A DNA stretch of 64,000 nt from Clytia hemisphaerica (lineage: Eukaryota > Cnidaria > Hydrozoa > Leptothecata > Clytiidae): the NCBI GenBank assembly GCA_902728285.1, contig CACVBU010000600.1, positions 2,121,101 to 2,185,100 on the forward strand. The letters run 5' to 3'. Below, piece after piece: positions 1 through 12,041 of this stretch. The translations under genes and the position numbers were made by a program. The notes beneath the pieces are model-generated. The model made no database searches and was not told the DNA's origin. It saw only the letters and a program-made list of their open reading frames with translations. Every line of letters starts with the position of its first letter. Within the stretch, counting starts at the first letter, position 1.

Positions 1-457
1 TCTATAAGGCTGGAACACCGGATTCTTCCAGTCGTTTATACAAACTAAATCCCGTTTTATTATTAGTAGTATTGGTATTATTAGTATTACACGCATTATA
101 AACGACTCCAGTCTAGCAAAAAAGGAAAAACAAATTTTCATTTTTATCGTCAAATCATGTAGAAACCGTCCGATTTGAATGGCGAGCCGTCTTTTCTGGA
201 CTTTCATTTAATGACCTAATCAATGTTTTTACAATAGAATTTTCAATAGAAGTGATCGTTGAACTTTGAGCAATCAGGAAAGCTGTTTTTCCATCTCTTT
301 ACATTCCTCTGGTCCACCTAAGCAAAATCATATTACCATATACTACCGGGCCACTTAATCGCGCCATCCAGTCTATAAAAAAAGAAGTCGACCCCAGGCT
401 AATGCGTTTGTGGTTAATCTAACAAAATTTGATTGACCAGCAGCCGAGGTACCTTAA

Positions 458-646
458 AGGCCTGTTTCCATCGATCGCGCGAGCGTGCACGCTAGGCCAA
501 AATTCTTAAAATAGATTTGGCCGCACACTCCGCGCGGTCAATGTTTGATTTCCATCAAAAACATACACTGAAAAACAATCTGTATTGTACAAGAAAATTC
601 GGACGTCAATAGGTTATTTTAGGAAATATTTCCCTAGCGTGCAGGC
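458..646. mobile_element. Truncated MITE with AGGCCTGTTT terminal repeat
   Basis: This copy begins with AGGCCTGTTTCC followed by the GC-rich block ATCGATCGCGCGAGCGTG. It matches the MITE at 8185-8536 in inverted orientation but has lost internal sequence. Its right end stops at the TTAA used by the neighbouring element, so that insertion interrupted it. Confidence 0.7.
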
Positions 647-1412
647 TTAACCCTATTATTATCGGGGGTGTTTTCCACCAGGCTGGCACTCTTTTGCTAA
701 TAGCTCACTGAAAAAAAATTTTAACACTCTGAAAGTTTTTGAATTTTAATATAATCCTATTAGTAGCATGTATACCAAATTTTACAATTATACACCGACC
801 AGATCAGGTTTTATGACTTTTTTGTGCAGGCATATCATAAAATCCAGCTAAAACCCTGTAAAATCTCAAAATCTTAAATTTAGCATAACTTTTGATATGG
901 GCATCCAAATGACTTCAAATTTTGACAGGTTTTAGGTATCAATAATAAATTTTAAAAAATATTTTGAAAATTTTCAAAAACTGCTGACGTCATCAAAAAT
1001 GACGTCATTGTTTTTTCAAAAAACTTACTCATTTTCTGCATGGATTTTTAACGTCAATTTTATTAGTATGCTAAAAACCAGCAAACATGTTAAAGATATT
1101 TTTTTTGGCTTTTAGAAATTCAAAACAGAATTGAAAAATCTCCATTCGTTCAACTTTAATTACTATTTTATTGAATAGTACTTTTTCATTGGTCAGCGAT
1201 AATTGTGAAATTTTGTGATGACGTCATCACCTTTATGATGACGTCATCAACCCAAATTTTTTTCTATGAACTCCTTTTATGGTAGAGAACATTTTTGCCA
1301 AATTTCAAGTCCATATCTTTTCTAGATCAAAAGTTATGCAAGGCTGGTGGAAAACACCCCCCCCCCCCTTGAGAATACAAAACTCGAAAAAGCCTGATAA
1401 TAATAGGGTTAA
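647..1412. mobile_element. TTAA-flanked DNA transposon (MITE)
   Basis: The termini are inverted repeats, CCCTATTATTATCGGGGG at the left and TGATAATAATAGGG at the right. Both sides are bounded by TTAA (647-650 and 1409-1412), the target duplication expected of piggyBac- or Kolobok-type transposases. A second arm (GTGTTTTCCACCAGGCTGG against its complement near 1342) continues the inverted repeat. No transposase frame is present. The interior carries several TGACGTCA palindromes. It sits in the right end of the MITE at 458, so it is the younger insertion. Confidence 0.75.
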
Positions 1413-2938
1413 AGGAAGAAAATTTGGCGGATTTGGCGGATTTAGCCAAAGTCCGTCGAATTAAGTTCCTGCCAAAATTTATTTTTTCCTCCATCCGCTA
1501 AATTTATTTAATTTGACGCATTCCCCAAATTGGTGGTATTTTAGGCTTTAAAACAGCTTTTTTTGCTTATTTGATAACGATTTTGGCCAAAAATAAACCT
1601 GCAACTGCCAAATTAAATTCCCGGATTTGGTGTAACTTAATTTTTTTCTCAGCAGAATTTCTCAGAAGAAAACGTGATAATGACGTCATTATTTATGACG
1701 TCATAATTTTATAAAGTTGAATATCTCATGAACTTCGTTAGAAGTTCATGAATATCTCATCTCAAGAACTAATACTGGAAACTTTATGAAATTTGGACCA
1801 AAAGGAGGAGAATTTTTTTTTTAAGTTTGAAAATTAGCTGATGTCATCATTTTATCGCAAAAATTCGAATTCTTACAATTTTTGTTGACGTCATTAATTT
1901 TGGGAAATACTTTGAATTTTTTTTTTAACATCTCAATGTACTTTATCACTGGTACAAATTTCATAAAGTTTTGACTTATATTTCTCGAGATACACGTTTT
2001 TTATTTTTTAAGAAACTAGTTTTACCAAGCAGCCTCAATGTTTCTTAAGAAATCGGCCTTTTGAGCCTTAAATGTTTCTTACATGTTTCTAAACTTTTTG
2101 ACATAATCAGCCTTATAAAAGGCTGGATTGGGAGGTTCTTAAAAAAAACGAATTAAAGAATGTTTTTTTCTCATTCTCAGCCTCAGCATGTTTCTTAGTT
2201 TTTAGACATTCTGAGCCTCATGTTTCTTAAAAGTGTGTTTCTTAAAATAAAAACAAACGTGTATTCAACTTTTTGTACTTATGACGTCATCAATCATGAC
2301 GTCATAATCAGGTTTTCTTAAGATATCTCTAATTATACCGAGAAAAAATTTAAGTTACACCAAATACGATATTCTATATCCAAATACGCTTCCAAAAATG
2401 TATAGTTTGTTATGGTTTAGGGACTGGAACTGGGGGCGAAAATTTAATGCAATAATTGCTATAATAATGCAATAATTATTCTTCGACATGCATTAAGTTA
2501 CCCGAGAGGTCTGAAAATCAAATATCTGATGTGATGCTACCAACGGATTCAATGTGAAAAGTAGATAAAGAAAATTATTTGTTAAGTTTTGATCATCTGG
2601 TGCCGAGAAATGGCATTTTAAGGCGAAAAATCGACGTTTTGGGCGTTTTGCGATGACGTCAGCATTATTCTAGGAGCATTTTCAGAAAAAATCATTCCCA
2701 CGGCTGGATAGTCCTAAGTTTGTTATCCAAAAATGGTATGGTTTATTATGTTTTACAGCAATTGGTGTATAAGAGGACAGTCGATTCGAAAAGTTTTCAA
2801 ACATTTTTGTGATGACGTCAATTTTCAGTACAAACCCCTGAAAAAGTTTTAAAGAATAAAATTCAAGTGTTTTATCTGAAAGAATAGAGAAATTTGACGA
2901 CAAAATATTGTTTTTAAATGCTTAAATTTCGTAAACTT

Positions 2939-3212
2939 TGGCTTGGTGACTAAAATTATTGCCGACTAAAAATTTAGGCCGACTAAAAACTGGAGCCAAA
3001 TTAAAAGTTTGTAATTAAGCTTTCCTTATTTTCCAGTATTTTAAGCTTTCTCCTATTTTCCATCTGCTTGTAAATTTAGAAATGGCCCAAATTTTTAGTC
3101 AGTCTTAATTATTAGTCGGCCCTTAGTGACTAAATTTTGACGAGGTGACTAAAATTAAGGCCGACTAAAATTAAGGCCGACTAAGTTTTGGCCGATAAGG
3201 TATTCTAATTTG
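2939..3212. repeat. Inverted/tandem GTGACTAAAATT-GCCGACTAAA repeat
   Basis: The blocks GTGACTAAAATT and GGCCGACTAAA recur several times, and inverted versions (AATTTTTAGTC, TTAGTCGGC) lie at 3090-3125. The right edge reads CCGATAAGGT, matching termini of the MITEs at 45452 and 57563. It is probably a degenerate MITE. No coding frame was seen between here and 4098. Confidence 0.5.
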
Positions 3213-4097
3213 TTTAAAAATGATGTTTATGGTATTATCCTATAGAGGATTGAATCCTGTAAAAACAATAAGCTTTTGGATTGAAATTTGCAATTTCTAT
3301 TTACCTTTCGAATTTGGGATACTTTAAATGGATCCAAAATCTTTAATACTGAACAAAAAATATTTATACTAAATTTAACACTAACATAATTATTCAAAAA
3401 ATTCATTAGATACAAGGTTTCCTAGTTTCATTAGGAGAACAATCCAGGAAAAATGCCAAACTAGCTAATTTTAGTATAAGAAAATGTCACAATTCCGCAA
3501 ATGATTGCATTTTTAATATTTGACGAGACTGTCTTTTCTTAAAAAATATCTTTGACTGAGCTAGTTAATAGTTTTAATGTTTTTCCTGTAAAGAAATATA
3601 AAAATCAATATCATAAAAAATTCTACTCGAAAATTGTTCGAATATTATATCGTATAAGGAGTTAACCTCGGAATTAATTTAACTGAAGTTTAAAACCGCT
3701 TTTAATATAAATAATCACTCCAAAAGTTATTTTCCGCGATCAGCTACCTCAAAAAATAATTTTCTTTGAGAAAAAAGATGAATCACCGACCAAGACACGC
3801 ACACAAGACACACTTATAAAAATGCGAAACTCTGCCACATGGCAGAAACTTAGAACACACCAAGAACAACAATTTTATAAATGGCCTAGAAAATAGTGAT
3901 TTCAACCCCCTCCTCAAGGCTTAAAAAACCAATAAATTATCATGAAACCCTTTTAAAAAAAGAAACAAAAAATGAAGAAAAAAACGAGATAGTCCTAAAA
4001 TTAGCGTGTACTGTTTGGTGAATTTTTAGCTTGTTTTTTAGAGGGACCGCCGCCATCACCAGCTCTCACAAGCAGTACATACAGTACATCCCTACTC

Positions 4098-4103
4098 TTT
4101 ATT
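4098..4103 (-). promoter_or_regulatory. Poly(A) signal AATAAA of the VTI1B-like gene
   Basis: A canonical AATAAA on the minus strand lies about 60 bases beyond the stop codon of the VTI1B-like gene. This is the expected place for 3'-end formation and implies a short 3' UTR. Confidence 0.6.
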
Positions 4104-4163
4104 ATCTGCCTGATTCAGTCAATCAATGAATTACCGAGCATAACATTTAGCCACTGGACAGAA

Positions 4164-7100
4164 TTACTTTTTGAAGTACTTGATGTAAACAACGGCACCC
4201 AAAATGATGACTTCTAAAACAATGATGACAATGAGTAACAGCTTGTTTGTAATCATCCTATAAGAAGAAAAAAATATAATGTATCAGACACTGAGCTTTA
4301 CTATCATAAAATCAGAGTCCATCATAGAATAGGACACCCCAGTCTCGCACCCCTGTCTTGCAACCCTAGTAAAACATTTTCCCACAAAAATTACTGGATA
4401 GAAAGAAATCATATTGTTCCAAGTTAAAAATATCCAGTGGGGATGGTTTTGGAGTGCAATTTCGAATGGGCTGAAATTGTATCTTTCCCACCGGGGACGA
4501 AATTTTCGCCAAATTTTCCAGTGGGGGTTCTAGTGGGGCTATGACTGTTATAGGGGTCTGTTATAGGCTAGGCTTTCCAGCCTTATTTAGGTGCTTTGAA
4601 AGAGGCAGGAACAATTTGGGGATCAAATTGCTCGGGCTTATATGGTTTAAAGGTTTTGTTTTTACATACGTGTTTTCGTTTCATATCAGACACATGTTTC
4701 ATATCAGGACAGTGTCTGCCTATTGTTATATTGTGCTGATATAAGCAAAAATAAGATGTTTTTCTTTTTCTCTTTCTGACCAATCTTGCTCCACATCCGT
4801 GTCAATTCAATATCAAAAAGCTTGTAAATTAGAATTGACGAGTAAGTATACGACATCAGTCGTATCTAAAAACAAAACCTTTAAGGGCTATTTCAATAAA
4901 AAACTCCCTTTTAGCAAATTTTAAAGTTACATTCTTAGATTTTAAACGTTTGTCAAAGTAATGTTTTTCAAAAGGCTGATCAGAGTAAGCGAGTAGTGAT
5001 TATTTGTTTCAGTCTTGAACTAGAAGCTTTGCAGAAGATAATTTTAGAGGATACCAAAAAAATAATTAGATGTCTCTAAAAGGACCATCGACACGTAGTA
5101 GTACTTGTCCTACCTTACTCCAATGGACTGAATTATCCTTCGACTTTTTGTCAAGTCCGAATCAGTTTGTTTAACCTTAAAACAAATGAAAAATAAAATT
5201 AATAGCATTTTAGAAGATTCTCACAAAATCTGCTCCCTCTAGCTGGACTCGTTTAAAACTCCTGGCGGTATGATCTGGTGGTCCTTTTGCGGGAGGTTAA
5301 GAACCTTTAGTGTTGTACTATTTGTTCGTGTTACCTATACTATACCGGGTGCACCAAAAAAAAGTATACAGGTTTGTCGAGATATTGTGAGCTTCAGGAT
5401 TTAAATTTTTTGTCCATTCTTTTTTTATTGTATAGAGGATGCTCTAACTTGAATTTTGAGCTATTATACATAAAATTTGAAAAAGTAGTTCGAAAGTTAT
5501 TTCCAAAATACTGACTTTTTTTCAATGTCTAAATTTTAAAAAATCATTAAAAACAGCAATCACGCTATAAATAAGACAAAAATGACAAAAACATAATTTC
5601 ATTGTTTTTTTGGTTCTTTTTTCTCTTATCTTATATCTTGCCAACAGTTTGTCCATCTTATCTGCATGTCATAAACATTTCCAACACCAGAAAACTCAAT
5701 GCAAACCCAAGTTCTTTGAGAAACAAGTCGAGGAATAATTATCTATTTTTTCAAAAAATTTCTCACATAGCACACACACATAAAATCAAAACCTCTCTTG
5801 GAGATTTCCAAAAAAAATCTTCAGCTTTTCCGAAAATGTTATCCCAGATGGGAATATCTTGTTTTACCATATTCTTAAATTTGTAACAAGTTTTGATGAA
5901 CACAGTTGCATTTTTTGGTATTTTTATGTGTAAAGAAGGTAAGTGTCAAGAGAAAAGTTTGCTCGCTGTTTTTGATGATTTTTTTGAAATTTCGACATTA
6001 AAAAAAGTCAGTTTTTTTTAAATAATTTTCGAATTACTTTTTCAAACCTAATGTATGATAGCTCAAAATTCAAGTTAGAGCATCCTCTATGTGATAAAAA
6101 AAGAATGAACAAAAAATTTAAATCCTGAAGCTCACAATATCTCGACAAAGTTGTATACTTTTTTTTGGTGCACCCGGTATATAAAAAAAATAAGAATGAA
6201 ATAAAATGAGCTCTTTTCTTGATGCAACTTAATTATACTCTTATGTGCTTAATTGTAGGGGGAGGGGTGGGTGGAATAAGCAGGGGGTCAGTACTCCAAA
6301 TAAAAATCAACAAATTGGGGGGGGGGGTTCATAAATAAGTGCTATTGACCTGGTTTTGCTAAAAATTCCTAGGAAAATGAAGGTTTTTGGCCAATTTTGG
6401 CACTTCGTATCATAAAGGTCATAAAATGGGGGGTCATTATCAAATGATATGGGCATGATTTTCCGAAAATTGCAATATATGACCCCCTACAATTAAACAC
6501 ACAAGAGTACCTGGGGTTAAAACATGTACTTCTAAAACACCTGAAATGAATAGGAATAACGAGTATCAAGTAATTTAGGCGTACAAACTTCCACGAACAG
6601 AAACTTTCGCGAATTGCTCTTTCAAAAATCTTCACAGACATCTACTTTCGCGAAAAGTGCTAAAATTCGCGAAAATTGGGAAAGTTTCTGCTCGCGAAAA
6701 TGTGTACGCCTCAAGTAATGTCGTACCTTGTCCCGCACTCTGATTAGTGATTCCTTTTGATCATCCAAGTCTGCCAATATCTGCACACCATATTCGTCTG
6801 AAAAATAAACGAGAAGACTTTATTTCTTTGCACATAAACATTAAATTTGGAGATGACCATTTTTCAACATAAAAGCATAGCATTTGCCATTTTTCATTTG
6901 ATAGCTAGCGATTCGATGAAGATGAGACTTGAAGTACTATCGTAATCAAATTTTGTGTTTTTCTTGCACATATTTTGAAGCTCTGGTCTGGATCATCAAG
7001 CCCGCTTTGATGGAATCATCTACCACTTATTGAGTAGAATAGATCATAGATATCAAAGCATATTCAATAGTATGAAAATTCAGCTGAAAATTACGTCTAA

Positions 7101-10100
7101 GATTTTAAGATTTAGACTAGATTTAGTAAAACCTAAGTACTAACCTAAGTACGTACTAAATTTTAATTTGAAATATAAGAACAAAGATTTATCAGAACAA
7201 ACCTGTTTCAGCAGCTATCCTTTGCGATCGTGCAACACTATCGCTTGTCCGGTTCATAATGTCCAAACCTTCTTGCATCATACCACGCTGCTGTGATTCC
7301 TAAAGTAAAATAAAGGAGGGGTTTCAAAAAGAAATTGTTTCATTAAAAATCCCTTGAAAAAGTCTGTCGTGCTATATAAAAAGATCCATTTTGAGTTAAA
7401 TAATAGAGGTTTTTAACTTGACAGACAAAATCCACCAAAAATTCTAACGAGAGGGAAGATATAGTTTGAGAGACTGAAAAAAATTCCCTACAGTGGAGTC
7501 TCCATAACTGAAAACCCGCAACCCGCACGGGGAACGCAGATTTTGTATGATGATGTTTGAATTAAGGAAATTTCGAGTCGTGGATTAAGGTTTATAAGGC
7601 ATTCTTAGCTGAAGGGCAGAGAACATATTTTCGAATAGTCAAGGACACAGTCATTCGAGTTACAGAGGCGTTAATACTGTATTTCAATCATAGCATGGCG
7701 TTCTAAATCTAGAAGGAATCATAGAAGGTTTCAGTTGACCCCGCATGTCTTATACTTTGACAACAAGTGAGAAGTTTCAGCAAAAGAAAGATAGGTACTC
7801 AAATATTCGACTTACAAAATTAGAGGTAGCTGAAGTGCCACCATAGCCAAGAAGATCATCTCTACTACCGCTGCTGCTTGACTGGACTGATGTTGATTTA
7901 GCCGTGATCTAGAATTATATGAAAATATTGGAAAGCGATGGTATCATGCAAAAGTTTCTAATGTAATTTGAGGCTTTCTATGAACAGTAACTGACAGTAA
8001 GGGCCGAAATATTTTGGATATTAAAAACCTTCCTCTTCTGATTAATTGGGCTAACTTTTGGCCAACAGATCAAATTTTCCAGGAAGGCTATGCCTGGGAA
8101 ACAGATGTTTAAAAAAAGGACCTCGCTGGATGCTTTCGCAGAGATGACGTATTTTTTCCAGCCTGAGAGACTTGTTATGCTTTAAGGCCTGTTTCCATCG
8201 ATCGCGCGAGCGTGCACGCTAGGGCAAAATTTCCTAAAATAGCCTATTGACGTCACGAATTAAATTTTCTTGTACACAAAAAGTGTACGCTCTTGTGGTC
8301 TTTTCTACGCTGAAAATTTTCAACTTTTTTGAGCGTACAGGAGCGCACATCTCAATTGATAATTTTTCAACCAATCAAGAAAGAGAAAACTGCTGAGTAA
8401 ACAAAAAAATGTAAAGATACAGATTGTGTATGTTTTTGATGGAAATCAAACATTGATTGCGCGGAGTGTGCGGCCAAATCTATTTTAATAATTTTGGCCT
8501 AGCGTGCACGCTCGCGCGATCGATGAAAACAGGCCTTTAGGCATACAATCTTTCGCGAGCAGAAACTTTCGCAAATTTCGTGAATTTTGGCCTTTTTCGC
8601 GAAAATAAATGTCTTTGAAAATTCTTAACAGGGCAATTCGCGAAAGTTTATGCTCGCGAAAATTCTCAAAAAAATTGGAAATCTTTAAAACCTCGAAATC
8701 ATAATACATAAACATCAAATTTTCAGCATATTATGATCTTTTAATGCAATTTTTTAAAGTCAAAGAGCAACCGTCTTTAGTGGATTTAAGGGATATTTTT
8801 CACTTTTAAGGCAATTTTCATTCGAAAATTATCATTTTTATCCAACGATTCGCGAAAGTTTATGCTCACGAAAAATGTTTTTCCCTCAAATTCGCGAAAG
8901 TAAATGTCGCAAATTTCGCGATTTTTCGCAAAAGTTTGTACGCCTAAAGTAGTTTTTAAAATCAATCGAGGCAATATCTTTGCACTATTTTACTATTTTT
9001 ATCCTTTCCATGCTTAGAAAACAAGAAATTTTGGAAAATACCGGGTGACCCACGAAAAAGCTCAGACGTTTCCCGACGTCTTTAGGCCGAACAAATGTCC
9101 CAAAGTGCTTGGAGTTTTGGTATTTAGAAAGTAGATATCTTAACTTAAAATTCGAGCTACACGCTTTTTTTTTTATAAGAATGGTGTTTTTTCATTTCAT
9201 CATGTATATTCTTAACTTGTTGGTGAAAATCATCCAAAAATATTCTTACGGCATTCTTAGGTTAAGATCGAAATTGGCAATCTACAGGTTAAAATGCATT
9301 AAAAATGGCATTCTTAAGTTCAGTTACTAAATTCCATGATGGTGATATCTTACCATATTCTTAATTTTTTGGCCATTTTCATCATGGACATTCTTATAAA
9401 TTGTATTCTTATAAAAAAAAAGCGTGTATCACTTTTTAAATTTGACCAACTTGTTCTCTGCTTATGAGCTTTTAAAGTCAAAATTCACTTTACGGAAAGT
9501 GTAAAAAACACGTAAAAAAGGGGTATCAAATTGGGTATTTTTAGACGTTTTTGATATACAGTTTTTGAAAAAAATCTTAGTCTAGTCTTGTTTTAAACAA
9601 AAATTACTTTCAAATGTGTTTTTATTAATTATTAATGTCATAAAACTCGTTAAATAAGTCAATTTGTAAGTGATTTTCTAATTGATTGCATGAATTTAAT
9701 ACCTCTTTTTTACGTGTTTTTTACACTTTTCGAAAAGTGAATTTTGACTTTAAAAGCTCATAAGTAGAAACAAGTTGGTCAAATTTAAAAAGTGATGGCT
9801 CAAATTTTAAGTTAGGATATCTACTTTCTAAATATCAAAACTCCAAGCACTTTGGGACATTTGTTCGGCCTCAAGACGTCGGGAAACGTCTGAACTTTTT
9901 CGTGGGTCACCCGGTACTGTTAAAAACTAATCCTACTTGAATGTTTGAAATTTTCCTAATTCTGCTGTATTAGCCTCCTTTTTATTTAACCCCCCGCTTA
10001 TTAAGTTTTGAGATTTTTTCCAACCTCTCCTCTCCCGCTTATTCGAAAGTAACCATGATAAAAATTTGGTCTCCCTTTTTTAAACAATTAAAGGTACTTT

Positions 10101-11254
10101 CCTTCCACTACTGTTAAAAGAGAAATATAGCTTACAAGTTCTCGCTTCAGCTTCTCAAGATCGCTTTTATGACCTCTTGTCTGTGAAAGTAGAGAGGTTC
10201 TGTAAGCACCAGGGGCTGACTGGGCTTCTTCGAACATTTGTGTGAGCTATGAAAAATAAGTAAATTATAATATAAATATAAGACAAAACTTAAATTTGAT
10301 TTACAGACAATGAAAAAGATGCAATCAACCATCCTTTCACATCAGTAAATAATCACCAATTTTGATTGCTAGACTTTGGTCTAACAATTTTAAAAAAGTC
10401 CATCGGCAGAAATTAGTGTTTTATAAAAGTAATGATACTAATAAATAATACCTGAGCTTCAGCATCTTCCAAGAGTCTATCAGCATTCCTCAATTCTCTT
10501 TTTCTGATTTCTGAAAATAAAAATTAGAAAATCTGAGTAAGTAACAGGTTTCTTGCTACTAAACATTCTTTATAAAGATTATTGAATAAAATTCCTGAGC
10601 AACTTTATAAAAATAAGGAATAACAACAAGAAATTTATACTTTTCATTGATAATTTTTTTTCATGATATAGTAGAGGGCATTTTGTAAAATCGCATGACT
10701 GTTTTGTTAGAAGCACTTGTTATGCATTTTTGGAAAGCTAAGGGGTAGGGGAATCGAAATTACTATGTTTCCAATTTTTTTTCGGACACTTTGGTGTGAT
10801 TTTCGGACAAATATGACGGTCTCAGGCAAAAATCATAGGGTTAAAAATAAATGAAAATTTTAGCTCGAGAAAACGGAGACCTGTTGTATATTTTTGGAAA
10901 GCTCTCAAAAAATTAAGATTAGAGATATATTGCAAGTATAGGTGATTTCTGTACCTAACTCGAGATATTAACCCTTGAAAACCGTGTTTTTCAGCCAGAA
11001 ACAGCTATTTTGTCCAGTTTTTGCGCTTTTTGAAGCTACCCAGCCCTAAAAATAATAGACAAAATACAACTGTCCAATTTCATTTCGTCACCCAGTGACA
11101 TGGAAAGAAAGTTTTCAGATCCGTTATAACGTATAATGATATTTTTTCACTTACCACCAGTCAATTTAGGTAATTTGTTTTTTACTACACTCTTCAATTG
11201 ATCATAGTAAGTGCGGAATTCATCCAAGCAATTTTCATACTCTTCAGAAGACAT
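4164..11254 (-). CDS. VTI1B: VTI1B-like Qb-SNARE, eight coding exons, complete
   Basis: Vesicle SNARE of the Vti1 family, which acts in fusion of late endosomes, lysosomes and trans-Golgi vesicles. Coding exons in order are 11254-11155, 10510-10452, 10246-10136, 7908-7816, 7299-7203, 6797-6727, 5175-5114 and 4257-4164. All introns are GT-AG and the phases join, giving 228 residues, close to the roughly 232 of animal VTI1B. The start MSSEEYEN opens the N-terminal Habc-like helical region (about 1-90). The Qb SNARE motif spans about 135-197 and keeps the zero-layer glutamine at Q167 in DLDDQKES. The C-terminal anchor follows MITNKLLL (residues 199-206), and TNKLLL is identical to vertebrate VTI1B; the protein ends KYFKK. 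Exon 7 is only 62 bp. The introns hold MITEs at 5341, 6575, 8185, 8537 and 9039 and a dispersed repeat at 10671. A TTTCAG just before the ATG suggests an upstream 5'-UTR exon. The family call rests on recognition of the translated exons and was not checked by a search. Confidence 0.93.
5341..6181. mobile_element. Long-TIR DNA element, CCGGGTGCACC ends, TA target
   Basis: Inverted repeats of roughly 180 bp start CCGGGTGCACCAAAAAAA on the left and end with the complement on the right, flanked by TATA on both sides. TA targets and a CCGGGTG start suggest a Tc1/mariner-like origin. No transposase frame is seen, so it is non-autonomous. It lies between VTI1B exons 6 and 7. Confidence 0.8.
6567..6719. 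mobile_element. Small hAT-like MITE beside a splice donor
   Basis: The 137-bp body (6575-6711) has imperfect inverted ends, TTAGGCGTACAAAC at the left and TGTACGCCT at the right, and is rich in TTCGCGAA. It is flanked by perfect 8-bp duplications CAAGTAAT (6567-6574 and 6712-6719), as expected of hAT elements. It starts a few bases inside the intron after VTI1B exon 6, whose last base is 6727. Confidence 0.75.
8185..8536. mobile_element. MITE with AGGCCTGTTT ends and TTA duplications
   Basis: A complete copy of the family at 458. The inverted ends AGGCCTGTTTCCATCGAT and its near complement are flanked by TTA (8182-8184 and 8537-8539). A 3-bp TTA target fits PIF/Harbinger elements. The subterminal GCGCGAGCGTGCACGC is strikingly GC-rich for this region. 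Confidence 0.75.
8537..8947. mobile_element. TTCGCGAA-rich inverted-repeat element
   Basis: The ends read TTAGGCATACAATCTTTCGC and GCAAAAGTTTGTACGCCTAA as inverted copies. Further inverted blocks AATTCGCGAAAGTTTATG lie inside. It is related in sequence to the small hAT-like MITE at 6575 and lies head-to-tail against the MITE ending at 8536. Confidence 0.65.
9039..9916. mobile_element. Long-TIR DNA element, CCGGGTGACCC ends, TA target
   Basis: The left end reads CCGGGTGACCCACGAAAAAG and the right end carries its complement, with TA on each side. The arms run far inward: the block AAGTGCTTGGAGTTTTG at 9106 reappears inverted near 9840. The end sequence resembles the element at 5341. No transposase is visible; the 73-codon frame at 9109 lies across the arm and is not considered a gene. 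Confidence 0.8.
10671..11036. repeat. Dispersed repeat copy in VTI1B intron 1
   Basis: This stretch, from GCATTTTGTAAAATCGCATG to GCGCTTTTTGAAGCT, is nearly identical to 53521-53866 and matches a shortened copy at 57717-57910, all on the same strand. No terminal inverted repeats or coding frame are obvious, so its class is unknown. Confidence 0.75.
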
Positions 11255-11568
11255 AATGCCTGAAATAGTTTATCGGTTTTCTATTGATTTCATTGCATTT
11301 TCACTGAAAATGAAATTTTAGTTATCATTTTATTTGCAGTTCATATGAGAAAGCAGTCAAGGTAAAGGCTGCCTGCGTACAGCCCTAGGGTATGTTTTTC
11401 AAGATAACAAAAGTGCACTGTCAAAATGAGCAAGTGAGCTCTAAGGGTGTAAATAAATGAGAAAATATATATTTCTATGCAATAAAAATAATGTTTTTGT
11501 GTGAAAAATTAAGAAACGTAACAAAAAAAAACAACAAGAATCTGCAAAAACAGCAATTTCATTTTGGG

Positions 11569-12041
11569 TTTTAGCCTCGTTTAGGCGAAAAACTCGTCCC
11601 CAGGCCCCAAAAATCAAAATTTTGAAAAAATGAAAAAAATACCCCCAGGGAATTGCCTAAGGATCAAGTGTGCAAAATTTCAGCCAAATCGGACCATTTT
11701 TTAAGTCTCCAGCCTGCCCCAAAGTTTTAGCCTCGTTTTGGTGAAAAACTCGTACCCAGGCCCCAAAAATCAAAATTTTGAAAAAATGAAAAAAACATCC
11801 CCAGGGATTTGCCCAAGGATCAAGTGTGCAAAATTTCAGCCAAATCGGACCATTTTTGAAGTCTCCAGCCTGCCCCAAAGTTTTAGCCTCGTTTTGGTGA
11901 AAAACTCGTACCCAGGCCCCAAAAATCAAAATTTTGAAAAAATGAAAAAAACATCCCCAGGGATTTGCCCAAGGATCAAGTGTGCAAAATTTCAACCCGA
12001 TAGGACCATTTTTGAAGTCTCCAGCCTGCCCCAAAGTTTTG
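11569..12041. repeat. 157-bp tandem repeat, three copies
   Basis: Three direct copies begin at TTTTAGCCTCGTTTT near 11569, 11724 and 11881. Each contains CCCCAAAAATCAAAATTTTG and ends with CTCCAGCCTGCCCCAAAG. The open frames of 133 and 156 codons here arise because the unit lacks stops, and they resemble no protein family. Confidence 0.85.
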
